DNA of 64,000 bases from Cacajao melanocephalus (lineage: Eukaryota; Chordata; Mammalia; Primates; Pitheciidae), in assembly GCA_963573385.1 (NCBI GenBank), contig CAUYLG010039159.1, positions 1 through 64,000 of the forward strand, given 5' to 3'. The notes beneath the pieces are model-generated. The model was not told the DNA's origin, searched no databases, and saw only the letters and a program-made list of their open reading frames with translations. This document shows positions 1 to 18,617 of this stretch, piece by piece. A program made the translations under genes and the position numbers. Every line of letters starts with the position of its first letter. Position 1 is the stretch's first letter.

Positions 1-17
1 GGCCCCCGACTACAAAA

Positions 18-18
<1 letters not shown>

Positions 19-66
<48 letters not shown>
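19..66. repeat. Poly(A) tract
   Basis: An almost uninterrupted A run at the window start, preceded by CCCGACTACAAAAC. It is probably the tail of a retroposon lying mostly outside the window. Confidence 0.7.
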
Positions 67-68
<2 letters not shown>

Positions 69-613
69 ATCACATACATAAATGGTTTGAAAGTAAAAGA
101 ATAGAATATTTACCATGCAAATGTGCCTAAAAGAGAGCTGGGATGGCTATATACAAATATAAGACAAAATAGACTTTAAGACAAAATCGTTGTTGGAGAC
201 AAAGAAGGGCATTTTTAAATAATAAAAGGATAAATATATCATAAACACATAACCATGCTATAGATGTATGCACCCAACAGACAGCCCCAAAATACATGAA
301 GCAAAAAGTAACAGAAATGAAGGGAGAAATAGGCAATTCAACAATAACTGAAACTTTAATACCTCACTTTCAATAATGAATGTAAAAACCAGGCAGATCA
401 TCAGCAATGACATAGACCATTTGAACAACATATAAACCAACTAGATATCATGAACATCTATAGAGCTCTCTATCCAACAACAGCAGAATACACATTCTTC
501 TCAAGTGCATGTGGAACATTCTCCAGGAAGACCATATGTCACGCCATAAAATAAATCTCAATAAATTTAAAAGTATTTTTTTCTGACCACAATTGAACAC
601 AATTAGAAATCAA

Positions 614-674
614 TGTATTACTCAGGGTTCTCCAGAGAAACAAAAGCAATAGGATGCGTGCGTGCACACACACA

Positions 675-734
<60 letters not shown>

Positions 735-1189
735 AACATATATACATAGGAGGAGATTTATTATGAGGAGCTGGCTTATGCAATTACGGAGGCTGAGAAA
801 TCCCATGATCTGCCATCTGTAAGCTGGAGACCTAGGAAAGCTAGGGGTATAGTTCCAGATTGAGTCCAAAGGCCTGGAAACCACGGGAGCCAGTGATGTA
901 TATCCCAGTCCAAGAGCAGGAGAAACTGATGTCCCAGCTCAAGCAGACATCAAGCAAAAAAGGTGGGAAGCAAAAAAGTGAACCCCTCCTTCCTCTGCTT
1001 TTTGTTCTATTCAGACCATCTGTAGACTGGATGATGCCCACCTACACTAGGGAGGGCAATCTACTTTACTGAGTCCACTGATTTAAATGCTAATCTCATC
1101 CAGAAATACTCTCACAGAAACACCCAGAAATAATGTATAATCTGGACACCCATTGTCCCAGTCAAAATGACACAGAATTAACCATTACA
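614..1189 (+). mobile_element. ERVL-type solo LTR (MLT2-like) inside L1
   Basis: Begins TGTATTACTCAGGGTTCTCC and ends AACCATTACA (TG...CA). It carries the CA/GA microsatellite and the GGATGATGCCCACC block I associate with MLT2. L1 text resumes on both sides. A short target duplication cannot be confirmed because of decay. No viral genes are attached. Confidence 0.75.
663..735. repeat. (CA)n(GA)n microsatellite
   Basis: Alternating CA followed by alternating GA within the LTR, a position where this LTR family commonly carries such a tract. Confidence 0.9.
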
Positions 1190-1808
1190 ATAACAACAGA
1201 AAATTCGGGAAATCCACACATACGTAGAAATTAAACAACACCCTCCTAAATAACCAGTGGATTAAAGAATAAATTACAGGAGAAAGTAGAAATGATCTGA
1301 GATTAATGAAAGTGAAAACATAACATACCAAACTTATGAGAGGCAGCTAAATTAGTACTTAGAGGAAAATTTATAGCTATAAACATTTATATTTTTTAAA
1401 AAGAAAGATCTCAAATAAATAACTTAACTTTCCACTTTAGGAAATTAGAAAATTGAAACCAAACTTAATCCAAAGCAAACCAGAAGAAGGAAATAATAAA
1501 AACTGAAGCAGAAATGCAGAATAGAAAAACAACAGAGAAATTCAACAAAATGAAAAGCTGTTTATTTGAAAAGATAATGAAGTTGACAAATCTTTAGCTA
1601 GACTGACCAAAAAAAAAAGAAAGAAAAAATTTTAATTACAAAAATCTGAAATGAAAGAGGGGACATGAATACCAATCATACAGAACTAAAAAGGATCATA
1701 AAGGAATACCATAAACCACATATGCCAAAACATTAGATAACTTAAATGGAAAAATTTCTAGAGAAACATAAACTACTCAAATTAAATCAAGAAGAAATAG
1801 AAAATCTA

Positions 1809-2126
1809 GGCTAGGTGCGGTGGCTCATGCCTATAATCCCAACACTTTGGGAGGCTGAGGCAAGTGGATTGCTTGAGCCCAGCAGTTCAAGACAAGCCTA
1901 GGCAACATGGCGAAACTCTGCCTCTACTAAAATTATAACAAAGTATCTAGGCATGGTGGTGGGCACCTGTAGTCCCAGCTGCTTGGGAGGCTGAGGTGGG
2001 AGGATCACCTGAACCCAGAAAGTCTGCAGTAAGCTGCAGTGAGCCATGATGGTGCCAGTGTACTCCAGCCTCGGCAATGAGAGTGAGACCCTATCCAAAA
2101 AAAAAAAAAAAAAGAAGAAGAAGAAA
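1809..2126 (+). mobile_element. Alu, full length
   Basis: Starts GGCTAGGTGCGGTGGCTC and ends in an A tail. It is flanked by AGAAGAAATAGAAAATCT (1791-1808) and the near-identical AGAAGAAATAGAAAATTT just after, so the insertion into L1 is clean. Confidence 0.92.
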
Positions 2127-2523
2127 TAGAAAATTTGAATAGACCTATAATAAATAAAGAGATCAAATTAGTAACCAAAAAACTTCCCACAAAGAAAAGC
2201 CTAGGCCCAAAAGTCTTCACTGGTGAATTCTACTAAACATTTAAAGAAGAATCAACACAAACTCTTCCAAAAACAGAAAAGGAGTGAACACTTTTCAACT
2301 CATTTCATAAGGACTGAAGCACCCTGGTATCAAAACCAGACAGAGATCACAAGAAAAGAAAACTACAGAGCAATACCTTGTATGAATATAGACAGAAAAA
2401 TCCTCAACAAAATACTTGCAAACTTAACCAAACAAAAAATAAAAAGGATAAAATACCACGATCAAGTGGGATTTCTTCAAAGAGTGCAAGATTACGTTAA
2501 CAGCCAAAAATCAATCAATGTAA

Positions 2524-4538
2524 GCCAGAGCAATTAGACAAGAAAAGGAAATAAAGTACATACAAATCAGTAAAGAGGAAGTCAAACTGTCTCTGTTTGC
2601 CAATGATATGATCATATACCTAGAACCCCCTAAAGAGTGATCTAAAAAGATCCTAGATCTGATAAATGAATTCAGTAAGGTTTCAAGACACAAAATCAAT
2701 GTTCACAAATCAGTAGCACTGCTATACACCAACAGTGACCAACAGAGAATCAAGTCAAGAACTCAACCCCTTTTACATAGCTGCAAAAAATAAAAAATAA
2801 AAATGTATGAATACACTTAACCAAGGAGGTGAAAGACCTTTACATGGAAAACTACACAATGCTGCTGAAAGAAATCATAGATGACAAAAACAAATGGAAA
2901 CACATCCCATGATCATAGATGGGTAGAATCAATATTGTGAAAATGACCATACTGCCAAAAGCAATTTTAAAATTCAATGCAATTCCCATCAAAATACCAT
3001 TATCATTTTTCACGGAACAAGAAAAAAACAATCCTAAAATTCATATGAAACCAAAAAAGAGCCCTCATAGCTAAAGCAAAACTAAGCAAAAAGAACAAAT
3101 CTGAAGGCATCACACTACCTGACTTCAAACTATAGTATAAGGCTATAATCACCAACACAGCATGGTACTGGTATAAAAATAGGCACATAGACTATGGAAC
3201 AGAAGAGAGAACCCAGAAATAAAGCCAAATACTTATAGCCAATTACCTTAAACAAAGCAAACAAAAACAAGGTAAGGAAAGGACACCCTATTCAACAAAT
3301 GGCCCTGGGATAATTGGCAAGCCACATGTAGAAAAAGGAAACTGGATCCTGATCTGTCACCTTATTAAAAAATTAACTTAAGATGGATCAAAGACTTAAA
3401 TCTAAGACCTGAAACCAGAAAAATTCTAGAAGGTAATATTGGAAAAACTCTTCTAGACATTGGCTTAGGCAAAGAGTTCATGACCAAGAACCTAAAAGCA
3501 AATGCAACAAAAATAAAGATAAGTAGATGGGACTTAATTAAACTAAAAAGCTTCTGCACAGCAAAATAATCAGCAGAGTAAACAGAAATCCACAGAGTGG
3601 GAGAAAATTTTTGCAAACTATACAACCAACAAAGGACTAATATCCAGAAGCTACGAGGAACTCAAACAAATCAGCAAGAAAAAAAAATTCCATCAAAAAG
3701 TGGGCAAAGGACATGAATAGACAATTCTCAAAAGAAGATATATAATGCCAACAAACATATGAAAAAATACTCAACATCACTAATGATCAGGGAAATGCAA
3801 ATCAAAACCATGATGCAATATCACCTAACTTCTGCAAGAATGGCCATAAAATGTCAAAATATAATAGACATTGGCGTGTATGTGGTGAAAGCTGAACACT
3901 TTTACACAGCTGGTGGGAACATAAACTAGTAAAACCACTGTGGAAAACAGTATGGAGATTCCTTAAAGAACTAAAAGTAGAACTATCATTTGATCCATCA
4001 ATCCCACTACTGAAGGAAAAGAAGTCATTATATGAAAGAGACACTTGCACACGCAGGTTTATAGCAGCACAACTCACAATTGCAAAATACGGACCCAGCC
4101 TAAATGCCCAGCAACCAACAAGTAGATAAAGAAAATGTGATAAATAAATACATACATATATACATATATACACAAGGGAATACTACCTAGCCATAAAAAA
4201 GAACAAAATAATGGCATTTGCAGCAACCTGGATGGAGTTGGAAACCATTATTCTAAGTGAAGTAACTTAGAAATGAGAAACCAAACATTATATGTTCTCA
4301 TTTATAAGTGCGAGCTAAGCTATGAGGATGTGAAGGCATAAGAATGATACAGGGGACTTTGGGGACTTGGGGGAAAGGGTGTGAGGGGGGTGAGGAATGA
4401 AAGACTACGCATTGGGTACAGTGTACACTGCTTGGGTGATGGGTGCATCCCAATCTCAGAAATCACCACTAATGAACTTATCCATGTAACCAAATACCAC
4501 CTGTTCCCCCAAAAACTATTGAAATAAAAAAAGAAAAG
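2524..4538 (+). mobile_element. Younger 5'-truncated L1 nested in old L1
   Basis: Begins inside ORF2 (CAATTAGACAAGAAAAGG) and ends in a 3' UTR with an A-rich tail. AAAATCAATCAATGTAA is present at both 2507-2523 and 4539-4555. The host L1 reads through without loss if the insert is removed. Reading frames are broken. Confidence 0.88.
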
Positions 4539-6383
4539 AAAATCAATCAATGTAATATACCATATTAACAGGATAAAGGACAAAAACCACATGATTATCT
4601 TAATAGACACGGGAAAAGCATTTGGTAGAATCCAACACTCTGTCATGATACAAACACACAAAGAAACTAGGAACAGAAGATTCCCTCAATCTAATAAAGG
4701 ACATCTATGAAAAATCCAGTTATCATTCTTAATGGTGAAAGACTTAAAACTCTCCTTGTAATATCAAGAACAATAGAAAGATGTCTGCACTCACCATTTC
4801 TATCCAACACTGCACTGGATGGTCTAGTCAAGACAAGTAAGAGAAAGAAATAAAAGGCATCCAGGCTGCGGGAAAAAATGAGTGAACTATCTCTATTTGT
4901 AGATTATATGATCTTATATACAGAAAAGTCTAAGGAAGCTATACATACACAAACTATAAGAGCTAATAAACATCCAACAAGTTGCAGGATACAGGATCAA
5001 AATGTATTACAAAGCAACAGTAATCAAGAGCACATGGTACTAGAATGAGGGTAAAAATGTCGATCAATGAAATAAAATTGAAAGTCCAGCTGTAAACCCT
5101 TACATTTATGGTCAACTGATTTTCAACAAGGGTGCCAAGATAATTCAGTAGGGCAAAAAATAGTTTTTTTCAACAAATAATGCTGAGACATCTGGATATC
5201 CACAGACAAAACGATGAATTTAGACCCTAACTTTATGCCATGTGCATAAATTAACTCCAAATGGATCAGAGGTCTAAATGTAAGAGTTAAACCTATATCG
5301 CTCCTAGAGAAAAAACACAGAGGTAGAGTTTCATGAGCTTGGGTTAGGCAATGGTTTCTTAGACATGGCACTGAAAGTACAACTTACAAAAGAAAAAACT
5401 ATTTAAATTGAACTTCATCAACACTAGATATTTAAACTGAACTTCACAACACTCTGTGCTTCAAGGGACACTACCAAGAAAGTAAAAAGGCAACTTTCAG
5501 AAGGGGAGAAAAGACTTACAAATCTGATAAAGGTCTAGTATCTGATAAAGGTCTAGTACTTAGAACATATAAAGAAATCTTACAGTTCAATAATAAAAAG
5601 ATAAATAACATCATTTTCAATGGACAAACTATTTGAATAGAGATTTTTCCAAATAATATACACAAATGTTCCAACAAACCCATGAAAAACGCTCTTAAAA
5701 GCCACAATTAGATACTACTTTATACTCACTAGGATGGCTAGAATAAAAATGACAGACTGTAACAAGTGTTGGCAAGGATGTGGAAAAACTGGAATCTTCA
5801 TACACTGCTGGCAGGATTGTAAAATGATGCAGCCATTTTGGGAAACAGGCAGTTCTTCTAAAAAGTTAAACATAGAGTTATTATGTGACCCAACAATTCC
5901 ACTCCTAGGTAAATACCCAAGAGAATTTAAAACACATGTGCAGGCAAAAACTTGTATACATATGTTCATAATAATATCATTTATAATAGCCCCAAGGTGG
6001 AAACAACTCAGTCCATCAACTGATGGATGATTAAACAAAGTGTGATATAGTCATACAATGGAATATTATTCAGCAATAAAAAGAAATGAGTACTGATTCA
6101 CGCACCAACATGGATGAACCTTGAAAACATACGTTAAGTGAGAAAAACCAGTCGCAAAAGACCACACGTTGTATTACTTCATTCAGATGAAATGACTAGA
6201 ATAGTCAAATTCATAGAGACAAAATGAATTAGTGATTGCCAAGGGGCAGAAACAGGGGAATGGAGGATTAACAGGTATCAGATTTCTTTTTGGAGTGATG
6301 AAAACATTTTGCAATTAGATAATTGCATAACTTTGTGACTACACCTTAAAGCACTGAATTGTATAAAGGGTGAATGTTTTTAT

Positions 6384-6527
6384 TTTTGTTTTATTTCTGT
6401 TTTATTTCCTTTTATTTTATTTTTTAAGAAATGGGGTCTTACTATGTTGTCCAGGCTGGTCTCAAACTTCTGGCCTCAAATGATTCTCCTGCCTCGGCCT
6501 CCCAATGTGCTGGTATTATAGGCATGA
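6384..6527 (-). mobile_element. Alu fragment, reverse orientation
   Basis: T-rich start then GTCCAGGCTGGTCTCAAAC and CCTCGGCCTCCCAA. It is flanked by AAAGGGTGAATGTTTT and AAAGGGTGAATTTTAT, consistent with insertion into the 3' end of the old L1. Confidence 0.8.
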
Positions 6528-7469
6528 AAAAGGGTGAATTTTATACGTGAATTATACCTCAGTAAAGCTGCTTTATTTTTAAAATGAGTAATTATTATTA
6601 TTATCATACTGGCCCCAAGTCTAGAAACTCATCTAGAATGGTCCCTGAAAGGTCAAGGGTGCTAGTGCCTTCCACCAGGCATGAGGCAAAGGCCCCTCAA
6701 TCTCCGGCTGCCCAAGTGAAGGGAAGAGGAAGTCGAGCCTGGGCTGTGTCCAAATCTGTGGGAGAAGCTTCTGCCCTGACTGAGCACCACTATCGCCTGT
6801 AGACTCATGGGTCAGGAGGGTGAGCCTGAGTGGGGCTAGAGCGAGTTGGAGTGTCCTGCTATCAGCTCTGTGTCTGCACAGCTGGTGAGAGCAGGCAGAG
6901 GTCAAGACTGGCTGGCATAGACCTCCCTGCTGTGAATTCACATCTCAGTCTGGCTGAGCCATCTGCCTGGAATTGTGATGCTCCCTGAGAAGCTTAAACT
7001 CTCTCGGATATCTGCATCTCTGGCTTTCTTAACTAGTGCCCAGGTGGCCAAGGGGCCACTGCGAAGTTCTTTCCCCCAGTGGGGGTGGGGGACAGACAGA
7101 GGCCCAGATGCAGGGAGTGGCCCAAGGTCCCTGACGGATGAGGAAAAGAACTCCAGTCCCCTGGGTCCCTGGCTCCAGTGTACTTCACAAAGCATTTTTC
7201 CTAAAACAGTTCTCCCAGGAGACGCTGCTGCTGTCCTGGGAGCCATCCAGATTTATGATTTATGGAAAAATCATTACCGCTTGGCAATGGCTCATCTCCA
7301 GACAAGCTGCTTACCTCCACCCCTCTCTTCCCAGTGCCCAGTAGCTTCCAGAAACCACTCCACCCAGCCTTTCTCTCTCTCTCTCTCTCCCCAGCTGTCA
7401 TCATAACATGGATCAATGATCAAGCCCAGGATTACACGATGACTTTACATACATGATCCACCTTCGTCT

Positions 7470-7600
7470 TCTCCAAAACCCTGTGCAGCAGGAACTCTTA
7501 TAATGCCCACTTTCAAGGAGTAAACTGAGGCATAGAGAGGTTACATCAGTTGCCCAGGATCCCAAAAAGCACTGGAGGAAACATCTGAACCTGATGTCTT
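7470..7600 (+). repeat. MIR-like remnant
   Basis: Contains TGAGGCATAGAGAGGTTACA and TTGCCCAGGATCCC, close to the MIR core (AGGTTAAGTAACTTGCCC). Confidence 0.55.
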
Positions 7601-9239
7601 TGTATGCACTCTTCTCATGAACACTTGGAGCCATTCAGGAAAGGAGCAAAGCTAATTGCCCCAAAGCCTGGGAAAACAGTAACCCCCACAGGCCAGGCGG
7701 ACAAATGGGCTGCCCAAGAGCTACTCTTGTCTGTTCCTGCAGCCCTGGCAGACATCATTTATCTAAGCCAGCACCTTTTTCAGGGCTTTTGCATAAGGCC
7801 ATGCAGGTTGTATACAGGGAGTATAGTCACACAAATCATGATGTGAATGGTGCCCCGGAGTTGTGCAGTGCACAACCTATACAGTTGTATGTGTGTGCCC
7901 TGATTTTTCACCAGGCTTTGCATGGGACATCCTACTCCCTTCTTCTAACTTAGTGAACTCTGCTCATCTTGCAAGGCCTGGCTCAAATTCTGCCTCCTCC
8001 TGGAAGCCATCCTGGACCAGCCCAGGCCACCTTGCTGTCCCTTCCTTTGGAGCCCCATAGAGAAGTCCCTTCCATTGGGTAATGAGTGGCTGCTTCCATA
8101 GGTGTGCCTGTGTGTATCTGAATGTCCTTGATGAGCTCCGGGAGGGCAGAGGCTGGTTTCGAAGTGAGTTGTGTCTCCCACCTCACCTGACAGGGCTCTA
8201 TAAATACTTGCTCATTGGCAGATATTCAGATGATGAGAGATAAGGAAAAAAAAAAAAAAACTCCAGAAATGAATCAGAGATTTCAGAGCTGGAGGGGTCT
8301 CTAAGAGAGATCTATTTTATAAGCAGAGAAACAGACTCTGAGAGGGAAGTGGTTTGCCCAAAATCCCAAGGTCAGTGGGCGCTCTGACACCATGTCCCGT
8401 GCTCTTTCTGTTCACCACCACGGGCCCGGGTACTCTGCTGCTTCTCCCAAAGAAATGACGTAGCATGTTTGCCTAGGGAGCCCCCATACTTGTCTACTGG
8501 ATTTCTCAGGAAGTCCCCTATCATGAAGTCCTGTATTTGGGGGATTGAAAAGGGCCTTCAAGGTGGTCCAACCACCGTCAGTTCCTGAGGACCTGCCCAC
8601 CCTTTGCCCACAGCTGGCCTCTCGACCGGAACAGATTCTATTAAACCACTTATTTTTGAGTGATCAAGCTGCAGGGACCTGGTTTCCCCCCAGAAGCTTC
8701 AGGTCAGAGCTACTCAGGGAGGATTCAGGACCTTTTCTAATCCTGTCGTCCAGCTGAGCCTCTCTAGAACACCTGCTCGCCCTACCCACCCCCACACCCA
8801 GCTCAGCTAGGACAGAAGCAGCTGCTTCCCAAGGGACCTTTGTTGCTGGAATCCAACCACGTCCCAGGCCTGCCCACTGTGACTAAGCCAGCCAGCAATA
8901 CCACAGCAGCCACCACCTGGCAGCCTGGGGCTTTTCCACTCCAGAAATGCTGCAAGACCTGTGTCCCTGACCAGCCTAACCAGAGTAGCAATTGGCTAAA
9001 ATGAAGCCACCTGTACCGAAGTCTCCCGTTTCCTGGGGGCTTCAGGTATGGCTTTATCAAGGCACAAAAAAAGGAAGCCCCCATCAATGCTTGGAGGTCT
9101 TCACTGGTTTGAAGAAGGGATCCTAGGACCATATAGGAGAAAAAACTAGCAGGCTAGGGTAAAGGTCCCTTTTTCAACCCAAATAAGAATATTTTTATTG
9201 GCAGAAGAATTGGAGCTTCTGCAATAGGATCATAAAGGA

Positions 9240-9480
9240 CTAAAGGAAACAAAGAAATTAACATGATTTGTTACTACATGCCAGGCATTTTCATTTCTTA
9301 TGGTTCACTTATTCCTCACAACTAAATTAGAAATTAGTGTGAATACCCCATTTTACAGATATGAAAACCGAGGCTCAGGGGCTTAAATACTTGTCCAAGA
9401 TCAGAGGACTAGGATTTGAATGCAGACCTATCTGATGACACAGCCCACGCTCTTTCTAGTGCACCATCCTGCTGGGAATT
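9240..9480 (+). repeat. MIR-like remnant
   Basis: CATGCCAGGCATTTTC, then CCCCATTTTACAGATATG, then GGATTTGAATGCAGACC, in the order of a MIR element. Confidence 0.65.
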
Positions 9481-9505
9481 AGCACCAGTGTTTAAAACAA
9501 ACCTA

Positions 9506-12065
<2,560 letters not shown>

Positions 12066-12169
12066 TTACATACGTAAGTTTCCTATGTATAGATAAGCAG
12101 ATCCACTTATTTACGCAGATCCATTTATTTCTATGTGTAGGTAAGCAGATCCATTTATTTACACCTATT

Positions 12170-12770
12170 TTTAGCCCAAAAGTATGACAATATACACACT
12201 GTTTTACATTTTGATTTTTCACAGTGTATCTTGGATTTCTTTCCTTATTTGCATATGTAGACCTACCTCATTCTCTTTCCTTCAATCATGTAACCATTAT
12301 TTATTGAGCACCTGCTACGCGCTAGACCCTGTTCATATATCACAGATTTAATGAGTATTTACCATGGGCTCGGCACTGGGCTAGCCCAGGGTTTCTCACC
12401 CTGGCACTGTTCATATTTAGGACCAGATTATTATTTGTCGTTGAGAGGAGGTGAACCCAGTAAAAGACACCAAAAAGAAACATTGTTGAATTAGGAAGAA
12501 AACCAATGGACCGCAATGTGGAAGAAGCCACCTTACAGCTTTCATAGTATTTCACTGAACGGAGGGACCACAATGTGTTAGGCCATTTTCTTATTGTTAG
12601 ACTTTAGTTATTCTGACTTTTTTTGCTAGCATAAAAAGCACTGCAATGAACATCTTTATATATCCATCTCTGCATATAACTTCAAGTATATTCATGAGAT
12701 AGATTCCTGGAAGATAATTTGGAACCATCAATGGTATGTCTTTAAATGTTTCGCAGGCATTGCTAAATGT
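12170..12770 (-). repeat. Old repeat remnants, L1-like antisense
   Basis: Phrases such as AAGCACTGCAATGAACATC and GAGATAGATTCCTGGAAG are typical of decayed antisense L1. A MIR-like TTATTGAGCACCTGCTAC lies at about 12300. The pieces are too decayed to bound. Confidence 0.4.
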
Positions 12771-12778
12771 TAATCAAG

Positions 12779-15805
<3,027 letters not shown>

Positions 15806-16209
15806 TGAAAATAAATGAGCCATGCTTATTAGATAATTTTTAGCAAATTTAATTTTGAACCTTAATTCACCCTATTTTTTTTTTTACTGCTATACAGAGT
15901 ATGGTGTCCAAAAAGAGAATTATTTCTTGATGACTGAATCTTTCAGTGACTTAGGGTCAAATTTTAAATCATAAACTGTAGTAAACTAGTTTCTAGAGGA
16001 CCGGGCTGAACACAGAGGCACCCAGAGAAGTTGGTTTCCTTGTTGTGTCTAGGATAGCCTGTCATTGCTGGCTTGGCTTCTTGCACCCAAATGGCAGTAC
16101 AGGTCTGAGTATAATTGAAGGGCCCAGACAGATGTGGCTGGTCAACCTTTTGCTTCTTCTGCTCTCCTCTCTCCACCATAAAAAAACTTAAACTATGATT
16201 TAAAAAAAA

Positions 16210-17596
16210 AATCTAAAAGCTTCTTTTATAGTCATGGTGGCATGATATTGGTAGAAGAATAAACAGATGAACAGAATAATGTCCAGAAATAGATTTACAC
16301 ATATAAGGCTGAATAATTTTAACAGAGGTGCCAAGGTCAGTCAATGAGAAATGGTTCATCTTTTCAACCACTGGTGCTGGATGATTTTCATTAAAAATTT
16401 TAAAAACCCACCTTCACCTTACACAAGAAAATTAACACAAGTCTAACACTTAAGTGAGAGCTAAAACTATACAACTGGAATACAGAGAAGAAAATATTTG
16501 TGCCTTTGCATTACGCAAAGATCTCTTAGCTAGGACACAAAAAGGATGAACCATTAAATTAAAAACAAGTAAACTGGACTTCATCAAAATGAAAATCTCT
16601 TCTTCAAAAGACACTGTTAAGCAAATAAAAAGACAAGCCACAGAATGGGGAAAAAAATATTTTAAGAGACATAGCCAATAAAGGATGTGTATCCAAATGT
16701 ACACATTTTTTTAAGTAAATAATAGACAACAGTAAGAGCAACAACAAACGTGGGCAAGAAATTTGGAAAGACATCTCAACAAAGAAGATATAAAGATGGC
16801 AAATAAGCACAGAAAAATATAGTCAATGTCATTAGTCATTAGAGAAATATAAATCAAAACCCAAGAGAAACTCTTGCACACATACTAGAATGGCTAAAAT
16901 GAAAAAAGACTAACAATACCAGATGCTGGTGAAGATATGAAACAAACAAAACCCTGTGTTGTCAGTGGAAATGCAGAATCATGCAGCCACTATGGAAAAG
17001 TTTGGCAGTTTCTTAAAAAGGTAAACATATATTAATACAACCACCATACAGCCCAGGAACCCTACCACTAGGTATTTATGCAAGATAAATGAAAACATGT
17101 GTCTATAAAAAAGGATCCATATGTGAATGGTTATAGCAGCTTTATTCATAATAGACCCAGATCAGAAATAATCCAAATATCCAAGTGGCAAACTGATAAA
17201 TTTTGGTACATCTAGAAAATGGAATACTACTCAGCAATAAACAAGTATCAACTACTTACAGCATGCAGCATGGGGGAATCTCAAAAGCATCATGCTAAGC
17301 TAAAGACACAAAGGGGTGTATGTTGTACGATCTCATTTGTATGACATTCTAGAGAAGACAGAACCGTAACACTAGAAATTAGATCAGCAGTTGTGAAGCC
17401 CTGGGGTTGGCGGGTAGACGACTGACTACAAAGAAGCATGAGGATACTTCTTTTGGGGTGACAGAAATGTCCTATTACTTCATTGTGGCACTGGTTACAT
17501 GACTGTATAAATTTGCCAAAATTCAAACTGGATGCTTTAAAAAAACAAACTTTACCGTAGTTTAATTATACCTTAATAAATCTGACTTTGAAAAGT
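16210..17596 (+). mobile_element. Old L1 3' segment (L1M-like)
   Basis: Degenerate L1 ORF2 C-terminal and 3' text (GGAAAGACATCTCAACAAAG, AGAATGGCTAAAATGAAAAAAG, TTTAATTATACCTTAATAAA). Many stops, older than the 42.5-kb L1. Confidence 0.78.
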
Positions 17597-18423
17597 AGCT
17601 CTCCTAAAGCATAAACCAGGCATAATTAATCATTGTCTTCTCCTTATGCCAGATCTAAGCCCCACCCTCAGTTCTGCAGCTTAAGTGGAAGTAGGGGCAG
17701 TAGTGACAGAAGATGGAAGCAAAGTGGCATTAAGTAGTAGGAACAGAAGATGAGAGACAGAAAGAAGGCAAGGATACTAAGATGTTTGTAAGGGGAATGT
17801 GCAGGTTAAGATCCACAGAAGAGAACATAATTGTTTTCTTTTAATTTCAAGAAATTTATCTTACAGATATTTTCAACAAGCCCAATATGGCTTTGTATTT
17901 GCTGTAATATGTACTGCTATAATCGCACAAGCCAGAGACAACTGACATTCATCCATTAGTAAGGAGATGGCCACCTTCTTCTTATAATACCTTATATTCA
18001 AGGTATATAACTCTATGCAGGGGTTAAAAAAGACTGAAGTAGCAGCACTGGGGCTGTCCATAAAAAGACTAAAGGATACTATGGCATTTTGGTGAATTAG
18101 AAAAACCAAGTGGCAGAACTGCACAGAGTGATCCTGTTAGAAAATAAGAGAACTATGCATGCATGTTTATACGGGAAAGGTCTGAAAGGCGCAGGCCAGG
18201 CGCTAAGTGCTTGCACAGAGCTGAAGAGAGGAGGCTGTGGCTGCATGATGCCTATGTGGAACTGAAGAAAGACAGCTGCCATATTCCTACTTTTAAATTC
18301 TGTACAGTACTGTTTTTCAATAGATACATACTATTCATGTAAGAAAAATGAGTGAAAATAGAGGGCCACCCAGGCCACAGCCGTTAGGTTATACACAGAG
18401 AAGGAAAAACTTCAGAGGTTGTG

Positions 18424-18437
18424 CTGCCATCTTCTGG
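18424..18437 (-). promoter_or_regulatory. CTCF-like motif (single match)
   Basis: The minus strand reads CCAGAAGATGGCAG, agreeing with the CTCF core CCASYAGRKGGCR at all but one position. A lone motif match is weak evidence. Confidence 0.3.
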
Positions 18438-18592
18438 AAGAAACAAGAATCTACAGGAACAGAAACGATATAAGAACGGCAAGGGTTAGTTACTGCAGTG
18501 AAAAAGATATGGCAGGGAAAAAAAAACATTTTGAAGCCAAGTTTTTGATTTAACCATTAATGAAAACAAATGGTTAAAAAAGAAAAAAGAAA

Positions 18593-18617
18593 ACAACAAC
18601 AACAACAACAACAACAA
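18593..18617. repeat. (CAA)n microsatellite
   Basis: About eight AAC/CAA units. Confidence 0.85.

Larger units (their letters stand above)
67..6585 (+). mobile_element. Old L1 (ORF2 part to 3' end), host of several insertions
   Basis: L1 ORF2-like text starts at about 67, continues across the insertions at 614-1189, 1809-2126 and 2524-4538, and runs to an L1-type 3' end near 6585 (AATTATACCTCAGTAAAGC). It is full of stops and internal deletions. It resembles older primate or mammalian L1 and is non-coding. No 5' UTR or ORF1 is visible. Confidence 0.85.

Noticed and set aside
614..618. Exact target duplication for the ERVL-type LTR
   Set aside because: Flanks ATCAA and ATAAC are similar, but too short and diverged to claim.
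3802..4173. 123-codon minus-strand frame
   Set aside because: Antisense reading of the nested L1 3' portion.
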